Source of the DNA: Ashinkailepas kermadecensis
Taxonomy: Eukaryota; Arthropoda; Thecostraca; Neolepadidae
DNA length: 64,000 nt
Direction of reading: 5' to 3'
Assembly: GCA_034440615.1 (NCBI GenBank)
Contig: JAOTOM010003695.1
Span: 114,000 to 177,999, forward strand
The stretch's first letter is position 1, and every line of letters starts with the position of its first letter. Of the stretch, positions 21,390 to 33,109 are shown in pieces. The notes under the pieces were generated by a model. That model saw only the letters and a list, made by a program, of their open reading frames with translations. It had not been told where the DNA came from and did not search any database. The position numbers and the translations under genes were made by a program.

Positions 21390-23110
21390 AAGACTACATA
21401 GAATTAGGGGTGTCAATTTGTATCTTTTTGTGGGGGCCATGGCCCAACCAATGTTGATCTTGACCCCCAATGTCGAACCCCCAATAGCCTATGCTAGGCT
21501 TAGGCAGATGAGAAGGAAGCTAAAGGAAAAAAGAAAAAACCACCATGATACATAGAAAGCATAGTTGATGCCAAACCACACAATTTGTACTGACAAGAAA
21601 TATATCCAGATTGGATTGGTTGGTCTGACTCTCCACCATTTGCTGCAAAATTGATTTTTTTGCCAACAACCAAATTGTCAAATTTCCTTCCACTTTCCAA
21701 ACACATCCTTACCTCATAAAATGTTGAGATTAGCCTATTTTCATGCATTTTATACCAAATTATCCCCAAAACCTGCAAAGCCACTAAACAACAAATACAT
21801 TGTCACACTAATGCTTGTGCACATTACCAATAGCAAAAGCACATGCACATTGAGCTTCAAGTGAATTCATTCCATTCTCAATTTCCAGTCATTGTCTAAA
21901 CTTGCATACAATCCAGTTGAGCCAACAACAATCAGTTATCAAAATCACACAATGACCTTTCATCAATGATTAGAAAAAGCAGCCAAAGGTTACTTAGATT
22001 TTAGTGTATATTTGGGTACAACCCTTCGTCAAACCACAAAAAATGAACAATTCCAACTAATGGGCAAATTCTCACTGCCATACTTTATTATCTATGTGTA
22101 TGCCATGCTTTGCTAGGCTTTTTTTTATTCTGGAGACACCTTCAATATGTACAAGACAAGACATACATTTATGCACATTTACATACATTGGTCACACACA
22201 GCAGTGCCTACTGCACAAATATTTGTTGAAAGCACCAAAGTGAACTAAAGTAAACTTTTAACTGAAGTTAACAAAAGTAAACTGATAACTAAAGTACACA
22301 TTTAACTAAAGTTAACTAAAGTTAATGAAAGTAAACCTAAATAAAACTAAAATATTTATTGAAAGCACTATAAAGTTTACTTTAGTTCACTTTAGAGCAT
22401 TCAATAAATATTTCTACAGTAGGCACTGCCTTGTGTGACAAATGTATGCAAATGTGCATAAAGGCATGTGATGTCTTGTACATATTGAAGACATCTCCAC
22501 CTCCAGAATAAAAGCCTATGCCTAGCAAAGCATGACATTAACATAGATAACAAAGGATGGCAGTGAGAATTTGGCTGTTAGTTGGAACTGCTTATTTTTT
22601 GTGTGGTTTGACAAAGGGTTGTACCGAAATACACACCAAGATCTAAGTAAGTTTCAACTGTTTTTTTCTAATCACTGAGGAAAGGTCATCATGTGATTTT
22701 GATGAAATGATATGTTTCTCACCAGAGTGCTAAATAATTAACAATCAGTTATTGAGATTATGGACATACAATCTCTAACCATCTTCAGCAGGCCACCCAT
22801 CACACCATGAGCTTGATATTTACCAGGGTGCTTACCTAGGTAAGTACATGCCCAATGTGCATATATTCAATATTGATATGGCCCATGTCAGTCAAGACCT
22901 GAACCAACAAGAGCAACATGGCCTTGAGCAACATCAACATGTGACATGTTGATGTTGATGAACATGTGACATCATCAACATGTGAAGATCTTTAGGGCAA
23001 TAACAGGGCACAATGAGGAGGTTTTGCTGCAGAACGACTTAGATGAGCTTGTGAAGTGGTCTGAAAAATGGCAAATGAAGTTTAATTTTGATAAGTGCAA
23101 AGTCATGCAT
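21390..23110 (+). mobile_element. Degraded non-LTR retrotransposon region (copy of 63440-64000)
   Basis: The same sequence appears in reverse orientation at the right edge of the window: a GGTGTCAATTTGTATC / TGTGGGGGCCATGGC block, a TCCACC.TTTGCT.CAAAATT block, the AACAATCAGTTAT target, a TACCTAGGTA word and the reverse-transcriptase start. The copy here is interrupted by the 800-bp insertion at 21940-22739. Confidence 0.7.
21940..22739. mobile_element. 800-bp insertion with about 310-bp inverted arms and hammerhead-like motifs
   Basis: Flanked by AACAATCAGTTAT at 21927-21939 and 22740-22752; the inverted paralogue near 63870-63890 has one uninterrupted site. The arm 21940-22260 pairs with 22370-22703, and the centre has CTAAAGTAAACTT-type short repeats. 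The two arms carry, on opposite strands, TTTGAC(G/A)AAGGGTTGTACC followed by (C/G)AAAT (22010-22033 minus, 22607-22630 plus). About 37 bp on the right side has no partner on the left. No ORF. Confidence 0.75.
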
Positions 23111-23751
23111 GTAGGTAGGCAGCATATGAAGGTGCCATACTTGATGGATGGCCAAGTACTATCTGTGACTCAGCAGAATGACTTAGGTGTTATTTTGAAC
23201 GCAAAATTGGGGCATCAGAACAGACCCAAGAAGCCAGGAAGAAGCCACTAAGAATGCTTGGGGCGATACAGAGGAATATGTCATACAAAAGTGAGGAGGT
23301 CATCAGGAAGCTTTACTGTGCATATGTCAGGCCACATTTGGAATACTATGTCCAAGCTTGGTCCCCTAGTTATGAGAAAGATTGTTGGCTTTTAGAGAGA
23401 GTACAAAAGAGGGCAACAAAAATGGTTAATGGTATAGGCAACCTGGCACATGAGGAAAGATTGAGGAAATTGAATATGTTTTCACTTAGATATAGAAGGC
23501 TGAGAGGAGATCTCATCAAGGTTTTTAAATTTGTTCATGGTCAGGAACAGGGATATCTCAGCAAAATGTTTGAATTTAACAGAAATGATGCAATTAGAGG
23601 TCATCAATTCAAAATTAAAGTTAATCACAGCAGGACAATGTTAAGACAGTCTTTCTTCACCAACAGGGTAGTAGAACACTGGAACCAGCTGCCAGGAACA
23701 ATTGTCAGTAGCAACACACTGAACATCTTTAAAAACGTAAAAACGACATAG
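22982..23751 (+). pseudogene. Non-LTR retrotransposon reverse transcriptase, C-terminal part
   Basis: Two frames (22982-23251 and 23254-23751) join into the end of a LINE reverse transcriptase of the jockey/CR1-like group. The first reads LVKWSEKWQMKFNFDKCKVMHVG followed by LSVTQQNDLGVIL; the second reads YCAYVRPHLEY, a LERVQKRATKMV helix, LRYRRLRGDLIKVFKFVHG and NRVVEHWNQLP, the usual C-terminal order. The YxDD catalytic box and everything upstream are missing, and a frameshift lies near 23250, so it is inactive. It is the outer part of the left arm of the giant palindrome; the mirror copy is 31300-31945 on the minus strand. Confidence 0.9.
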
Positions 23752-23897
23752 ACAATCATTATAAGAATAGGGGGCTTGTTTTTCTGTATTCCAGGGAGGG
23801 TTGATTGCCAGATTTTGTGGGCAACTGGTTCAGTGTACAAAGTGCAACCAAGAAGGGCCCTTGTGGCTCAATAGTTGCACTGATCTTTTATGTCTTT

Positions 23898-24489
23898 ATG
23901 AACCAAGCATAGGTATCTGCTAGCTTATACCATGATATAAACAGTCAGAAAGAACCTGCATGCACACTACTATAATAGCTATTATTTAAAAAAAAGTAGA
24001 AAAAAGATAGGTGCCTACTAAGCCATGGTGACATGGTTGACATGACTTTCTAATAGCTGGGTAACCAATACCCAAGGGTACAACGGTATCTAGTAGGTTT
24101 TCTAGTTCCAGCCCTAATGACGACTAGAATATTAGGAATGTGTGGGATTTCTAGTAGAATCTACCAGAAATTTGCTATATACGGTGACGTCACGCGAACA
24201 TTCCAAGTACGTATTAAAACCTGGTTAAGATTCATCTATGGCGCAGCGAAGACATCACAGCTTTGTCGTGGATGCCTAGTGGAAGTAAGCGGAGATTCAG
24301 CAGGGACTCGGCAAGGATCGACGGCCCCTTCGATCTCGCTGAAATTTTGCACAGCAATAGAACATAACAGGAGCTATCAGGAAAATACTCTTTTTCCATG
24401 GGAATTCCATACAACACGCATAACTTGATGATTAGTGCATGCCCCTGGGGCATAATCGGCGCGGGTAAGACATAAAGACATAAAAGATC
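23898..24489. mobile_element. Foldback insertion in the left palindrome arm
   Basis: Absent from the right arm, where GATCTTTTA runs straight into ATGTAGTGGAAG (about 31160-31175, reverse complement). Here the sequence goes GATCTTTTATGTCTTTATG ... CATAAAGACATAAAAGATC before ATGTAGTGGAAG, forming about 19-bp inverted ends. The inside repeats the AGTGGAAGTAAGC.GAGATTC segment. Confidence 0.6.
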
Positions 24490-24599
24490 ATGTAGTGGAA
24501 GTAAGCAGAGATTCAGCAGAGATTCTGCAGGGATTCGGCAGGGATCGACGGCCCCTTCGATCTCGGTGGACATCGAATCTAACGTGCTGCATATCAATC

Positions 24600-27190
24600 G
24601 AAAGTGCTCGAAATCCCAAACAATATGAACATACTCTTCATTTCGTCGGCCCCTAAGGAAAAATTGTATGGGCATGACAAAATTTCGAGTCTTTGGGCAG
24701 GCCCCTACGATTTTCACAAAAATCACTGTCTAGGTCCGGGTCGGGTAGACAATCAATATGGCTGAAGGAACCTATATGGGAATTGAATACTAAGAGTTCC
24801 TACGGGGAAAGAAGAAATATAATTTGCGTGCAAATTATAGAAGAATGCAAACTATATCGTGTTGCATATCAATCGAAAGTGCTCGAAATGCCAAACAAAA
24901 TGTAACCAATTTTTATTTCGCCTACCCCATAGGAAAAATATATGGACATCACAAAATTTCGAGTCTATGGGCAGGCCCCTACGATTTTCACAAAATCCCT
25001 GTCGAGGCCTGGGTCGGGTAACCAATCAATATGGCTGAAGAAACCTATATGGGAATTGAATACTAAAAGTTCCTATGGGGAAAGAAGAAATATAATTTGC
25101 GTGAAAATTATGGAAGAATCTATCGTGTTGCATATCAATCGCAAGTGCGCGAAATTCCAAACAAAATGCCACTACTTTTTATTTCGCCTACCCCTGAGGA
25201 AAAAATATATGGGCATGACAAAATTTCGAGTTTATGGGCAGTCCCCTACGATTTTCAAAAAAAATCACTGTCTGGGCCCGGGTCGGGTAGTGAAACAATA
25301 TGGCTGAAGAAACATATATGGGAATTGAAAACTAAAAGTTTCTATGGGGAAAGAATAAATATAATTTACATGAAAATTATAGAAGCATGCTAAATCTATC
25401 GTGTTCCATGTCAATCGAAAGTGCTCGAAATTCCAAAGAAAATGTCACTAATTTTTATTTCGTCTACCCCTTAGGAAAAATTGTATGGGCATTACGAAAT
25501 TTCGAGTCTATGGGCAGGCCCCTGCGATTTTCACAAAAATCACTGTCTAGGTCCGATTCGGATAGTCAATCAATATGGCTGAAGAAACCTATATGGGAAT
25601 TGAATACTAAAGGTTTCTATGGGGAAAGAACAATTAGAATATTCGCGAAAATTCGAGAAACATGTTAAAGATATCTTGTTGCATATCGGTCGAAAGTGCT
25701 CGATATCCCAAACAAAACGACCCTAATTATTATGTCGTTTACCCCTTAGGACAAATTATATGGGTATCTCAAAATTTCGAGTCTATGGGAAGGCCCTTAC
25801 GATTTTCACAAAAATCACTGTCTAGGCCCGGGTCGGGTAACCAATCAATATGGCTTAAGAAACCTATATGGGAATTGAATACTAAAACTTCTTATGGGGA
25901 AAGAAGAAATATAATATGCGTGAAAATTATAGAAGAATGCAAAATATATCGTGTTGCATATCAATCGAAAGTGCTCGATATCCCAAACAAAACGACCCTA
26001 CTTATTATGTCGTTTACCCCTTAGGAAAAATTATATGGGTATCTCAAAATTTCGAGTCTATGGGAAGGCCCCTACGATTTTCACACAAATCACTGTCTAG
26101 GCCCGGGTCGGGTAACCAATCAATATGGCTGAAGAAACCTATATGGGAATTGAATACTAAAAGTTCCTATGGGGAAAGAAGAAATATAATTTGCGTGAAA
26201 ATTATAGAAGAATGCAAAATATATCGTGTTGCATATCAATCGAAAGTGCTCGATATCCCAAACAAAACGAGCCTACTTATTATGTCGTTTACCCCTTAGG
26301 AAAAATTATATGGGTATCTCAAAATTTCGAGTCTATGGGAAGGCCCCTACGATTTTCACAAAAATCAGTCTAGGCCCGGGTCGGGTAGTGAAACAATATG
26401 GCTGAAGAAACCTATATGGGAATTGAAAACTAAAAGTTCCTATGGGGAAAGAAGAAATATAATTTACGTGAAAATTATAGAAACATGCTAAATCTATCGT
26501 GTTCCATATCAATCGAAAGTGCTCGAAATTCCCCCAAAAATGTCTAATTTTTATTTCGCGTACCCCTTAGGAAAAATTGTATGGGCATGACAAAATTTCG
26601 AGTCTATGGGCAGGCCCCTACGATTTTCACAAAAATAACTGTCTAGGCCCGGGTCGGGTAGTGAAACAATATGGCTGAAGAAACCTATACGGGAATTGGA
26701 AACTAAATGGCTGAAGAAAACTATATGAGCATTGAACACTAAAAGTTTCTATGGGGAAAGAAAATTATAATATTTGCGAACATTCGAGAAACATGTTAAA
26801 TATATCTTGTTGCGTATCAATCGAAAGCGCTCGAAATCCCAGATAAAACGCCACTATTTGTTGTGTCGTCTTCCACTTTGGAAAATTATATGGGCATCTC
26901 AAAATTTCGAGTCTCTTGGCAGGCCCCTACGACTTTCACAAAATCACTGTCTTGGCCCGGTTCGGGTGGTCAAACAATATGGCTGAAGAAACCTATATGG
27001 GAATTGAACACTACAAGTTTCTATGGGGAAAGAAGAATTATAATATTCGCGAGATTTCGAGAAACATATTAAATCTATGTTGTTGCATATGAATCGCAAG
27101 TGCAAGAAATCCTGAACAAAACGACACTACTTTGTGTGTCGTCTACGCCTTAGTAAAATTTATATGGGCATTTCAAAATGTCGAATCAAT
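24600..27190 (+). repeat. About 275-bp tandem repeat array, left palindrome arm (about 10 units)
   Basis: Units marked by TTTCGAGTCTATGGGCAGGC occur at about 24684, 24957, 25226, 25500, 25776, 26051, 26326, 26598, 26909 and 27179, a spacing of 269-276 bp except one longer unit. Each also contains CTATATGGGAATTGAA, TATGGGGAAAGAA and AATCGAAAGTGCTCGA. The period is not a multiple of three and frames restart in each unit, so this is non-coding satellite-like DNA. Confidence 0.95.
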
Positions 27191-27195
27191 AGGCA

Positions 27196-28310
27196 GGCCC
27201 TACGATTTTGACAGGGCGCCCCCGTGGCCACGCCGACTGGAGAAGTACGCGCCATGGCCGTGTCTGCTGAAGGTGCACCTGTGGCCACGCTAGCCCAGAA
27301 AACTCGCGAGGTCATGCCAGCTGAGAGAGCAGTGTTGGCTGTTGGTAGAATAGCCGCCACAATGACCGCGCCTCAACAGAGTCGGCAACGCCATGCAGCG
27401 GTCCACAGCCAGCGCCTGCAAGTGTCGGCGTGGCTCACCGACCTGGACATTGACCGCTTCTGTGCGGCCGTGTGGCCATCGACGGTGGCACCGTTCTCCG
27501 TGTTATGGCGTACGGCAATGAGATCAGCCTGCCGGCCGTGTGTACGCCGTCACATTGAGCGTGTTCGACCAGGCAAGGCAGTGTGGCTGTTGCCATATAA
27601 CGTTGGCGGCTGCCACTGGGCGCTCTTTGTGGCACTGTGGCGAGCAAAAGGCTCGTCCACCCGGACTCTCTGCTGAATCTGCCAGCATCTGTCGATGTGA
27701 GGGCGGCACAGGAGATGATGGAGGCTGCGGCTCCGGATATGGACTGGCAGGCTGGCGACTTGTCGTCGGTGGCGCAGGTGGCGGGAGGCGGCGCGTCATG
27801 CACCCCAAGACAAGCGAACATGGATGGCGGCGGCGCGGCGCTCACGCGGGAACGCGCACGCGGTGCGCATGGAGTCGACCACGTCGACGACGTTGGTGTC
27901 ACCGCTGTAACGCAACTGATCGTATTGTTCGTATTGTTCGTATTTCTCGCATTGCTCGCATTGCTCGTGCTAAGTGCAGGTTGGTGGTGCACCGCTGAGC
28001 GAGCTGCTCTCCAGTGCGGTGAGAGTGCGGACCGGTCCGTTTCCGAATTTAAACCCAAATATCCGAACTTAAACACACTTGTCTTTTATCTCGTTATGCC
28101 GTTTTCGACTTCTGTACATATGACGTGGGAAGCAGATATATGCGTGTCCTATTGTGGGAAAGTGTGTATTTGTTTCGAGCGTTGGGGACAGAAAGTCCGA
28201 ATATGCCACGAGGAAATATTCACACTGGAACTCGCTGGAACCCTCGTGTTCCAGGGAGTTCAGCTACCTCGCGGGTTAATTTTGCATCTAGAATGTCACA
28301 CAGCATAGGA
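27196..28310 (+). pseudogene. Ulp1/C48-like cysteine protease fragment, frameshifted
   Basis: GC-rich island at the centre of the palindrome. Frame 27224-27676 contains WLTDLDIDRFCAAVWP, then VWLLPYNVGGCHWALFVAL, which matches the Ulp1 pattern around the catalytic His (LLP.N....HW.L). A shift near 27640 gives frame 27637-28308 with VHPDSLL, a W, and TPRQANMDGGG, which resembles PRQ.N..DCG, the Gln-to-Cys segment; the catalytic Cys appears replaced by Gly. SUMO-protease-like domains occur as accessory proteins of several eukaryotic transposon groups, so this is probably element-derived. The tail of the second frame has a Leu/Val-rich stretch. Identification is by motif only. Confidence 0.5.
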
Positions 28311-28321
28311 TACGTGATCGA

Positions 28322-29036
28322 ACCAGGCGAGCCACCGGTCGCCACACCAGACTAGCATTAGGCGAGCCACCGGTCGTCACAGCACACCGCATCAGACTAG
28401 TCACCGGTCGTCACAGCACACCGCATCAGACGAGTCACCGGTCGTCACAGCACACCGCATCAGACGAGCCACCGGTCGTCACAACACACCGCATCAGACG
28501 AGTCACCGGTCATCACAGAATACCATCATCAGACGAGCCACCGGTCGTCACTGCACACCGCATCAGACGAGTCACCGGTCGTCATAACACACCAGCATCA
28601 GGCGAGTCACCGGTCGCCACAGCACACCAGCATCAGACGAGCCACCGGTCGTCACAGCACACCATCATCAGACGAGCCACCGGTCGTCACAGCACACCGC
28701 ATCAGACGAGTCACCGGTCGCCACACCAGACTAGCATCAGGCGAGCCACCGGTCGTCACAACACATCAGCATCAGACGAGCCACCGGTCGTCACAACACA
28801 CCGCATCAGACGAGTCACCGGTCGTCACAGCCCACCAGCATCAGACGAGCCACCGGCCGTCACAGCACTCCAGCATCAGACGAGCCTCCGGTCGTCACAG
28901 CACACCAGCATTAGACGAGCCACCGGTCGTCACAGCACACCAGCATCCAGCATCAGACGAGGCACCGGTCGTCACAGAACACCAGCATCAGACGAGCCAC
29001 CGGCCGTCACAACACATCATCATCTGGCGAGCCACT
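28322..29036. repeat. 34-36-bp minisatellite at palindrome centre
   Basis: About 20 units of CACCGGTCGTCACAGCACAC, then CGCATCAGACGAG or CAGCATCAGACGAG. Several units vary at GAGCC/GAGTC. The right palindrome arm starts immediately after the last unit. Confidence 0.95.
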
Positions 29037-29044
29037 GGTCGTCG

Positions 29045-31010
29045 TATTTGCCTAAGGGGTAGACGACACAGAAAGTAGTGGCGTTTTGTTTGGGATTTCG
29101 AGCACTTTCGATTCATATGCAATAACATAGATTTAACATGTTTCTCGAATTTTCGCGAATATTCTAATTCTTCTTTCCCCATAGGAACTTTTAGTGTTCA
29201 ATTCCCATATAGGTTTCTTCAACCATATTGTTTGACTACCCGACGCGGCCCTAGACAACGATTTTTGTCAAAATCGTAGGGGCCTGCCTATAGACTCGAA
29301 ATTTTTAGATGCCCCTATAATTTTTCCTAAAGCGTAGACGACATAACAAGTAAGGTCGTTTTGTTTGGGATATCGAGCACTTTCGACTGATAAGGTATCA
29401 ACAACAACAAGGTATCTTTAACATGTTTCTCGAATTTTCGCGAATATTCTAATTGTTCTTTCCCCATAGAAACTTTTAGTATTCAATTCCCATATAGGTT
29501 TCTTCAGCCATATTGATTGACTACACGACCCGGACCTAGACAGTGATTTTTGTGAAAATCGCAGGGGCCTGCCTATAGACTCGAAATTTTGTCATGCCCA
29601 TACAATTTTTCCTAAGGGGTACGCGAAATAAAAATGAATGACATTTTGTTTGGAATTTCGAGCACTTTCGATTGATATGGAACCCGATAGATTTAGCATG
29701 CTTCTATAATTTTCACGTAAATTATATTTCTTCTTTCCTCATAGGAACTTTTAGTTTTCAATTCCCATATAGGTTCCTACAGCCATGTTGTTTCGCTACC
29801 CGACCCGGGCCTAGACAGTGAATTTTGTGAAAATCGTAGGGGCCTGCCCATAGACTCGAAATTTTGTCTTGCCCATACAATTTTTCCTAACGGGTACGCG
29901 AAATAAAAATTAGTGACATTTTCTTTGGAATTTCGAGCACTTTCGACTGATATGGAACACGATAGATTTAGCATGCTTCTATAATTTTCATGTAAATTAT
30001 ATTTCTTCTTTCCCCATAGAAACTATAAGTTTTCAATTCCCATGTAGGTTTGTTCAGCCATATTGTTTCACTACCCGACCCGGGCTTAGACAGTGATTTT
30101 TGTGAAAATTGTAGGGGCCTGCCCATAGACTCGAAATTTTGTCATGCCCATACAATTTTTCCTAAGGGGTACGCGAAATAAAAATTAGTGACATTTTTTT
30201 GGGAATTCCGAGCACTTTCGATTGATATGCAACACGATATATTTTGCATGCTTCTATAATTTTCACGTAAATTATATTTCTTCTTTCCCCATAGGAACTT
30301 TTAGTATTCAATTCCCACATAGGTTTCTTCAGCCATATTGATTGGTTACCCGACCCGGGCCTACACAGTGATTTTTGTGAAAATCGTAGGGGCCTTCCCA
30401 TAAGCTGGAAATTTTGAGATACCTATATAGTTTTTCCTAAGGGGAAAACGACATAACAAGTAGGGTCGTTTTGTTTGGGATGTCGAGCACTTTCGACTGA
30501 TATGCAACAAGATATTTTTAACATGTTTCTCGAATTTTCGCGAATATTCTAATTGTTCTTTCCCCATAGAAACCTTTAGTATTAAATTCCCATATAGGTT
30601 TCTTCAGCCATATTGATTGACTACCCGACTCGGACCTAGACAGTGATTTTTTGTGAAAATCGCAGGTGCCTGCCGATAGACTCGAAATTTTGTAATGCCC
30701 ATACAATTTTTCCTAAGGGGTAGGCGAAATAAAAATTCGTGGCATTTTGTTTGGAATTTCGCGCACTTGCGATTGATATGCAACACGATAGATCTAGCAT
30801 TCTTCTATAATTTTCACGCAAATTATATTTCTTCTTTCCCCATAGGAACTTTTAGTATTCAATTCCCATATAGGTTTCTTCAGCCATATTGATTGACTAC
30901 CCGACCCGGACCTAGACAGTGATTTTTGTGAAAATCGTAGGGGCCTGCCCATAGACTCGAAATTTTGTCATGCCCATACAATTTGTCCTAAGGGGCCGAC
31001 GAAATGAATA
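29045..31010 (-). repeat. About 275-bp tandem repeat array, right palindrome arm
   Basis: Inverted relative to 24600-27190, with the same unit (GCCTGCCCATAGACTCGAAA, TTCAATTCCCATATAGG, TCGAGCACTTTCG). It ends at a region (31040-31170) that mirrors 24490-24600. It has fewer units than the left arm. Confidence 0.95.
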
Positions 31011-31299
31011 GTATGTTCATATTACTTGGGATTTCGAGCACTTTCGATTGATATGCAGCACGTTAGATTCGATGTCCACCGAGATCGAAGGGGCCGTCGA
31101 TCTCTGCCGAATCCCTGCTGAATCCCTGCTGAATCTCTGCTGAATCTCTGCTTACTTCCACTACATTAAAAGATCAGTGCAACTATGAGCCACAGGGCCC
31201 TTCTTGGTTGCAATTTGGACACTGAACCAGTTGCCCACCAAATCTGTCGATCAACCCTCCCTGTAATACAGAAAAACAAGGCCCCTATTCTTATAATGA

Positions 31300-31945
31300 T
31301 CGGCTATGTCGTTTTGAAAGATGTTCAGTGTGTTGCTAGTTGCTACTGACAATGGTTCCTGGCAGCTGGTTCCAGTGTTCTACTACCCTGTTGGTGAAGA
31401 ATGGCTGTCTCAACCTTGTCCTGCTGTGTTTAACTTTAATTTTGAATTGATGGCCTCTAATTGCATCATTTCTGTTAAATCAAACATTTCCCTGAGATAT
31501 CCCTGTTCCTGACAATGAACAAATTTAAAAACCTTCATGAGATCTCTCAGCCTTCTATATCTAAGTGAAAACATATTATATTTCTTCAATCTTTCCTCAT
31601 ATGCCAGGTTGCCCATACCACTAACCATTTGTGTTGCCCTATTTGGTACTCTCTCTACAAGCCAACAATCTTTCTCATAACTATGGGACCAAGCTTGGAC
31701 ACAATATTCCAAATGTGGCCTGACATATGCACAGTAATGCTTCCTGATGACTTCCTCACTTTTGTATGACACATTCCTCTATTTCCCCAAGCATTCTTAG
31801 TGCCTTCTTCCTGGCTCCTTTGGTCTGTTCTGATGCCCCCAATTTTGTGTTCAAAATAACACCTAAGTCATTCTCTTGCGGAATCACAGATAGTACTTCA
31901 CCACCCATCAAGTATGGAGCCTTCATATGCTGCCTACCTACACGT
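31300..31945 (-). pseudogene. Non-LTR retrotransposon reverse transcriptase, mirror copy
   Basis: On the minus strand, frames read RKHYCAYVRPHLEYCVQAW, LRYRRLR, KVFKFVHCQEQGYL and, out of frame, NRVVEHWNQLPGTIV, the same LINE C-terminus as 22982-23751. It has several frameshifts. Homology with the left arm stops at about 31943, just after the GTAGGTAGGCAGCATATGAAG match (reverse complement). Beyond it lies unrelated sequence. Confidence 0.85.
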
Positions 31946-32160
31946 CCGTGAAGTTGGCAGGAGTTCGATATTCTTATTCAGCAGAAATCGACGACACCTT
32001 CAATTTCGTCCAAACTCGGTGAGACGGTAGTCCCAAGGTCCCTGACCCACCATGCAGACGCATTTCACGGGGAATCGAATGGTTTGACCTCCAGAGATCA
32101 ACATAGGTCAATTATCCAATAATGCCATAATGCCTAAGTTATATAGCGGTGGCATTATAA
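31946..32160. other. No supported feature
   Basis: Sequence outside the palindrome with no recognisable gene or repeat. Confidence 0.4.
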
Positions 32161-32754
32161 TCATTGACGTCCGATTAATTCCGGAGATATATCAAAATAT
32201 GTTCCGATAAAATCAGATTTGGACCCAATGGTTAATTTCCCATAGGGTTTGGTCCGGTGCGGTTGCACTGTCATAGGAATAGTAATTTCATGTCGTCCAC
32301 TCTGGTCTCTATTGGTATATTTAAACTCGGTAATCCCTAGAGCATTTCTTGCGTCCTCCACGTTACGGAACTCAACTTCCAATCCTCCATCACGCAAAGG
32401 TTCGCATCTTACGATATCTCCAAGGGGGTCACAACCGCGTTTACGTTGAAAGGGTGATAGTGAGGAGTGTCTAGGGGGCGCGGCTACCCCGATAAAACTG
32501 AGCTGGAGGGCAGGACCGGGGAAGTTGTCCTGTCTGCTCATAGTATGGATAGTTGATGTTGCAGGGCCAGGTGAAGGACATGGATGTCGGATGAGATGGG
32601 CATTGGAATGGGAGCGTATGGATGGAAGGACGAGTGAGGCACTCTTCGTCTGACCCCTCCCCGGCTTCCTGGTGGTCTGGCCTCCGGATCCTCGAGGCAC
32701 GCAATCCCCCCCCCACCACGAAAAGGTGGCGACTCGTCGGGGGGGAAGTTCCAC
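32161..32754 (-). pseudogene. LINE ORF1 (gag-like) N-terminal fragment 1
   Basis: An open frame of 197 codons. After a Pro/Ser-rich start it reads SLSPFQRKRGCDPLGDIVRC, then GGLEVEFRNVEDARNAL, PMTVQPHRTK and FDISPEL. It corresponds to the first domain of the ORF1 protein of arthropod-type LINEs (RNA-binding nucleocapsid). The match to the second fragment at 33655-34218 is clear at SLSPFQR..GCD..G, LEVEF and PHKTK. The frame then ends, and the downstream parts, including zinc knuckles, are missing, so it is a relic. Confidence 0.65.
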
Positions 32755-33109
32755 TGTAAAACTACGATATGGGTAAGTTAGTACAGTAAAACATGTGCGT
32801 TGTCAAAAGATATAATTAGGTAAGACGACTAGTATATGTTACAAACCCAGCGACAGCTTGGTCAAATAAAGAAAAAGAATAAAGACCAGATAGCAGCATG
32901 TGGACGTCATTGTTGTTAGAAAGAAATGGTCAAGGGCGGTTTAAAATCGGGCGGGAGCGGTCGGAGTCCCGGTGCCCTGTCTCGACGGAGAGTCCATCGA
33001 GGACTCAGTGGGGCAGCTCCGACCAGGGCCGAGTGAATGTGTCCTGGGGCGGGACCTCTGTGGCCACCCCGAGGTGGAGACTCAGAGAGAGGTAGCGCTC
33101 GCTTCTGCG
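32755..33109. other. Between the ORF1 relics
   Basis: Possible continuation of LINE-derived sequence. No intact frame of note. Confidence 0.35.

Noticed and set aside
24942..26299. Series of 100-127-codon frames in the 275-bp repeats
   Set aside because: They restart in every unit and the period is not divisible by three.
28322..29036. CRISPR-like array
   Set aside because: Units are contiguous 34-36-bp repeats with no unique spacers, in a eukaryotic context.
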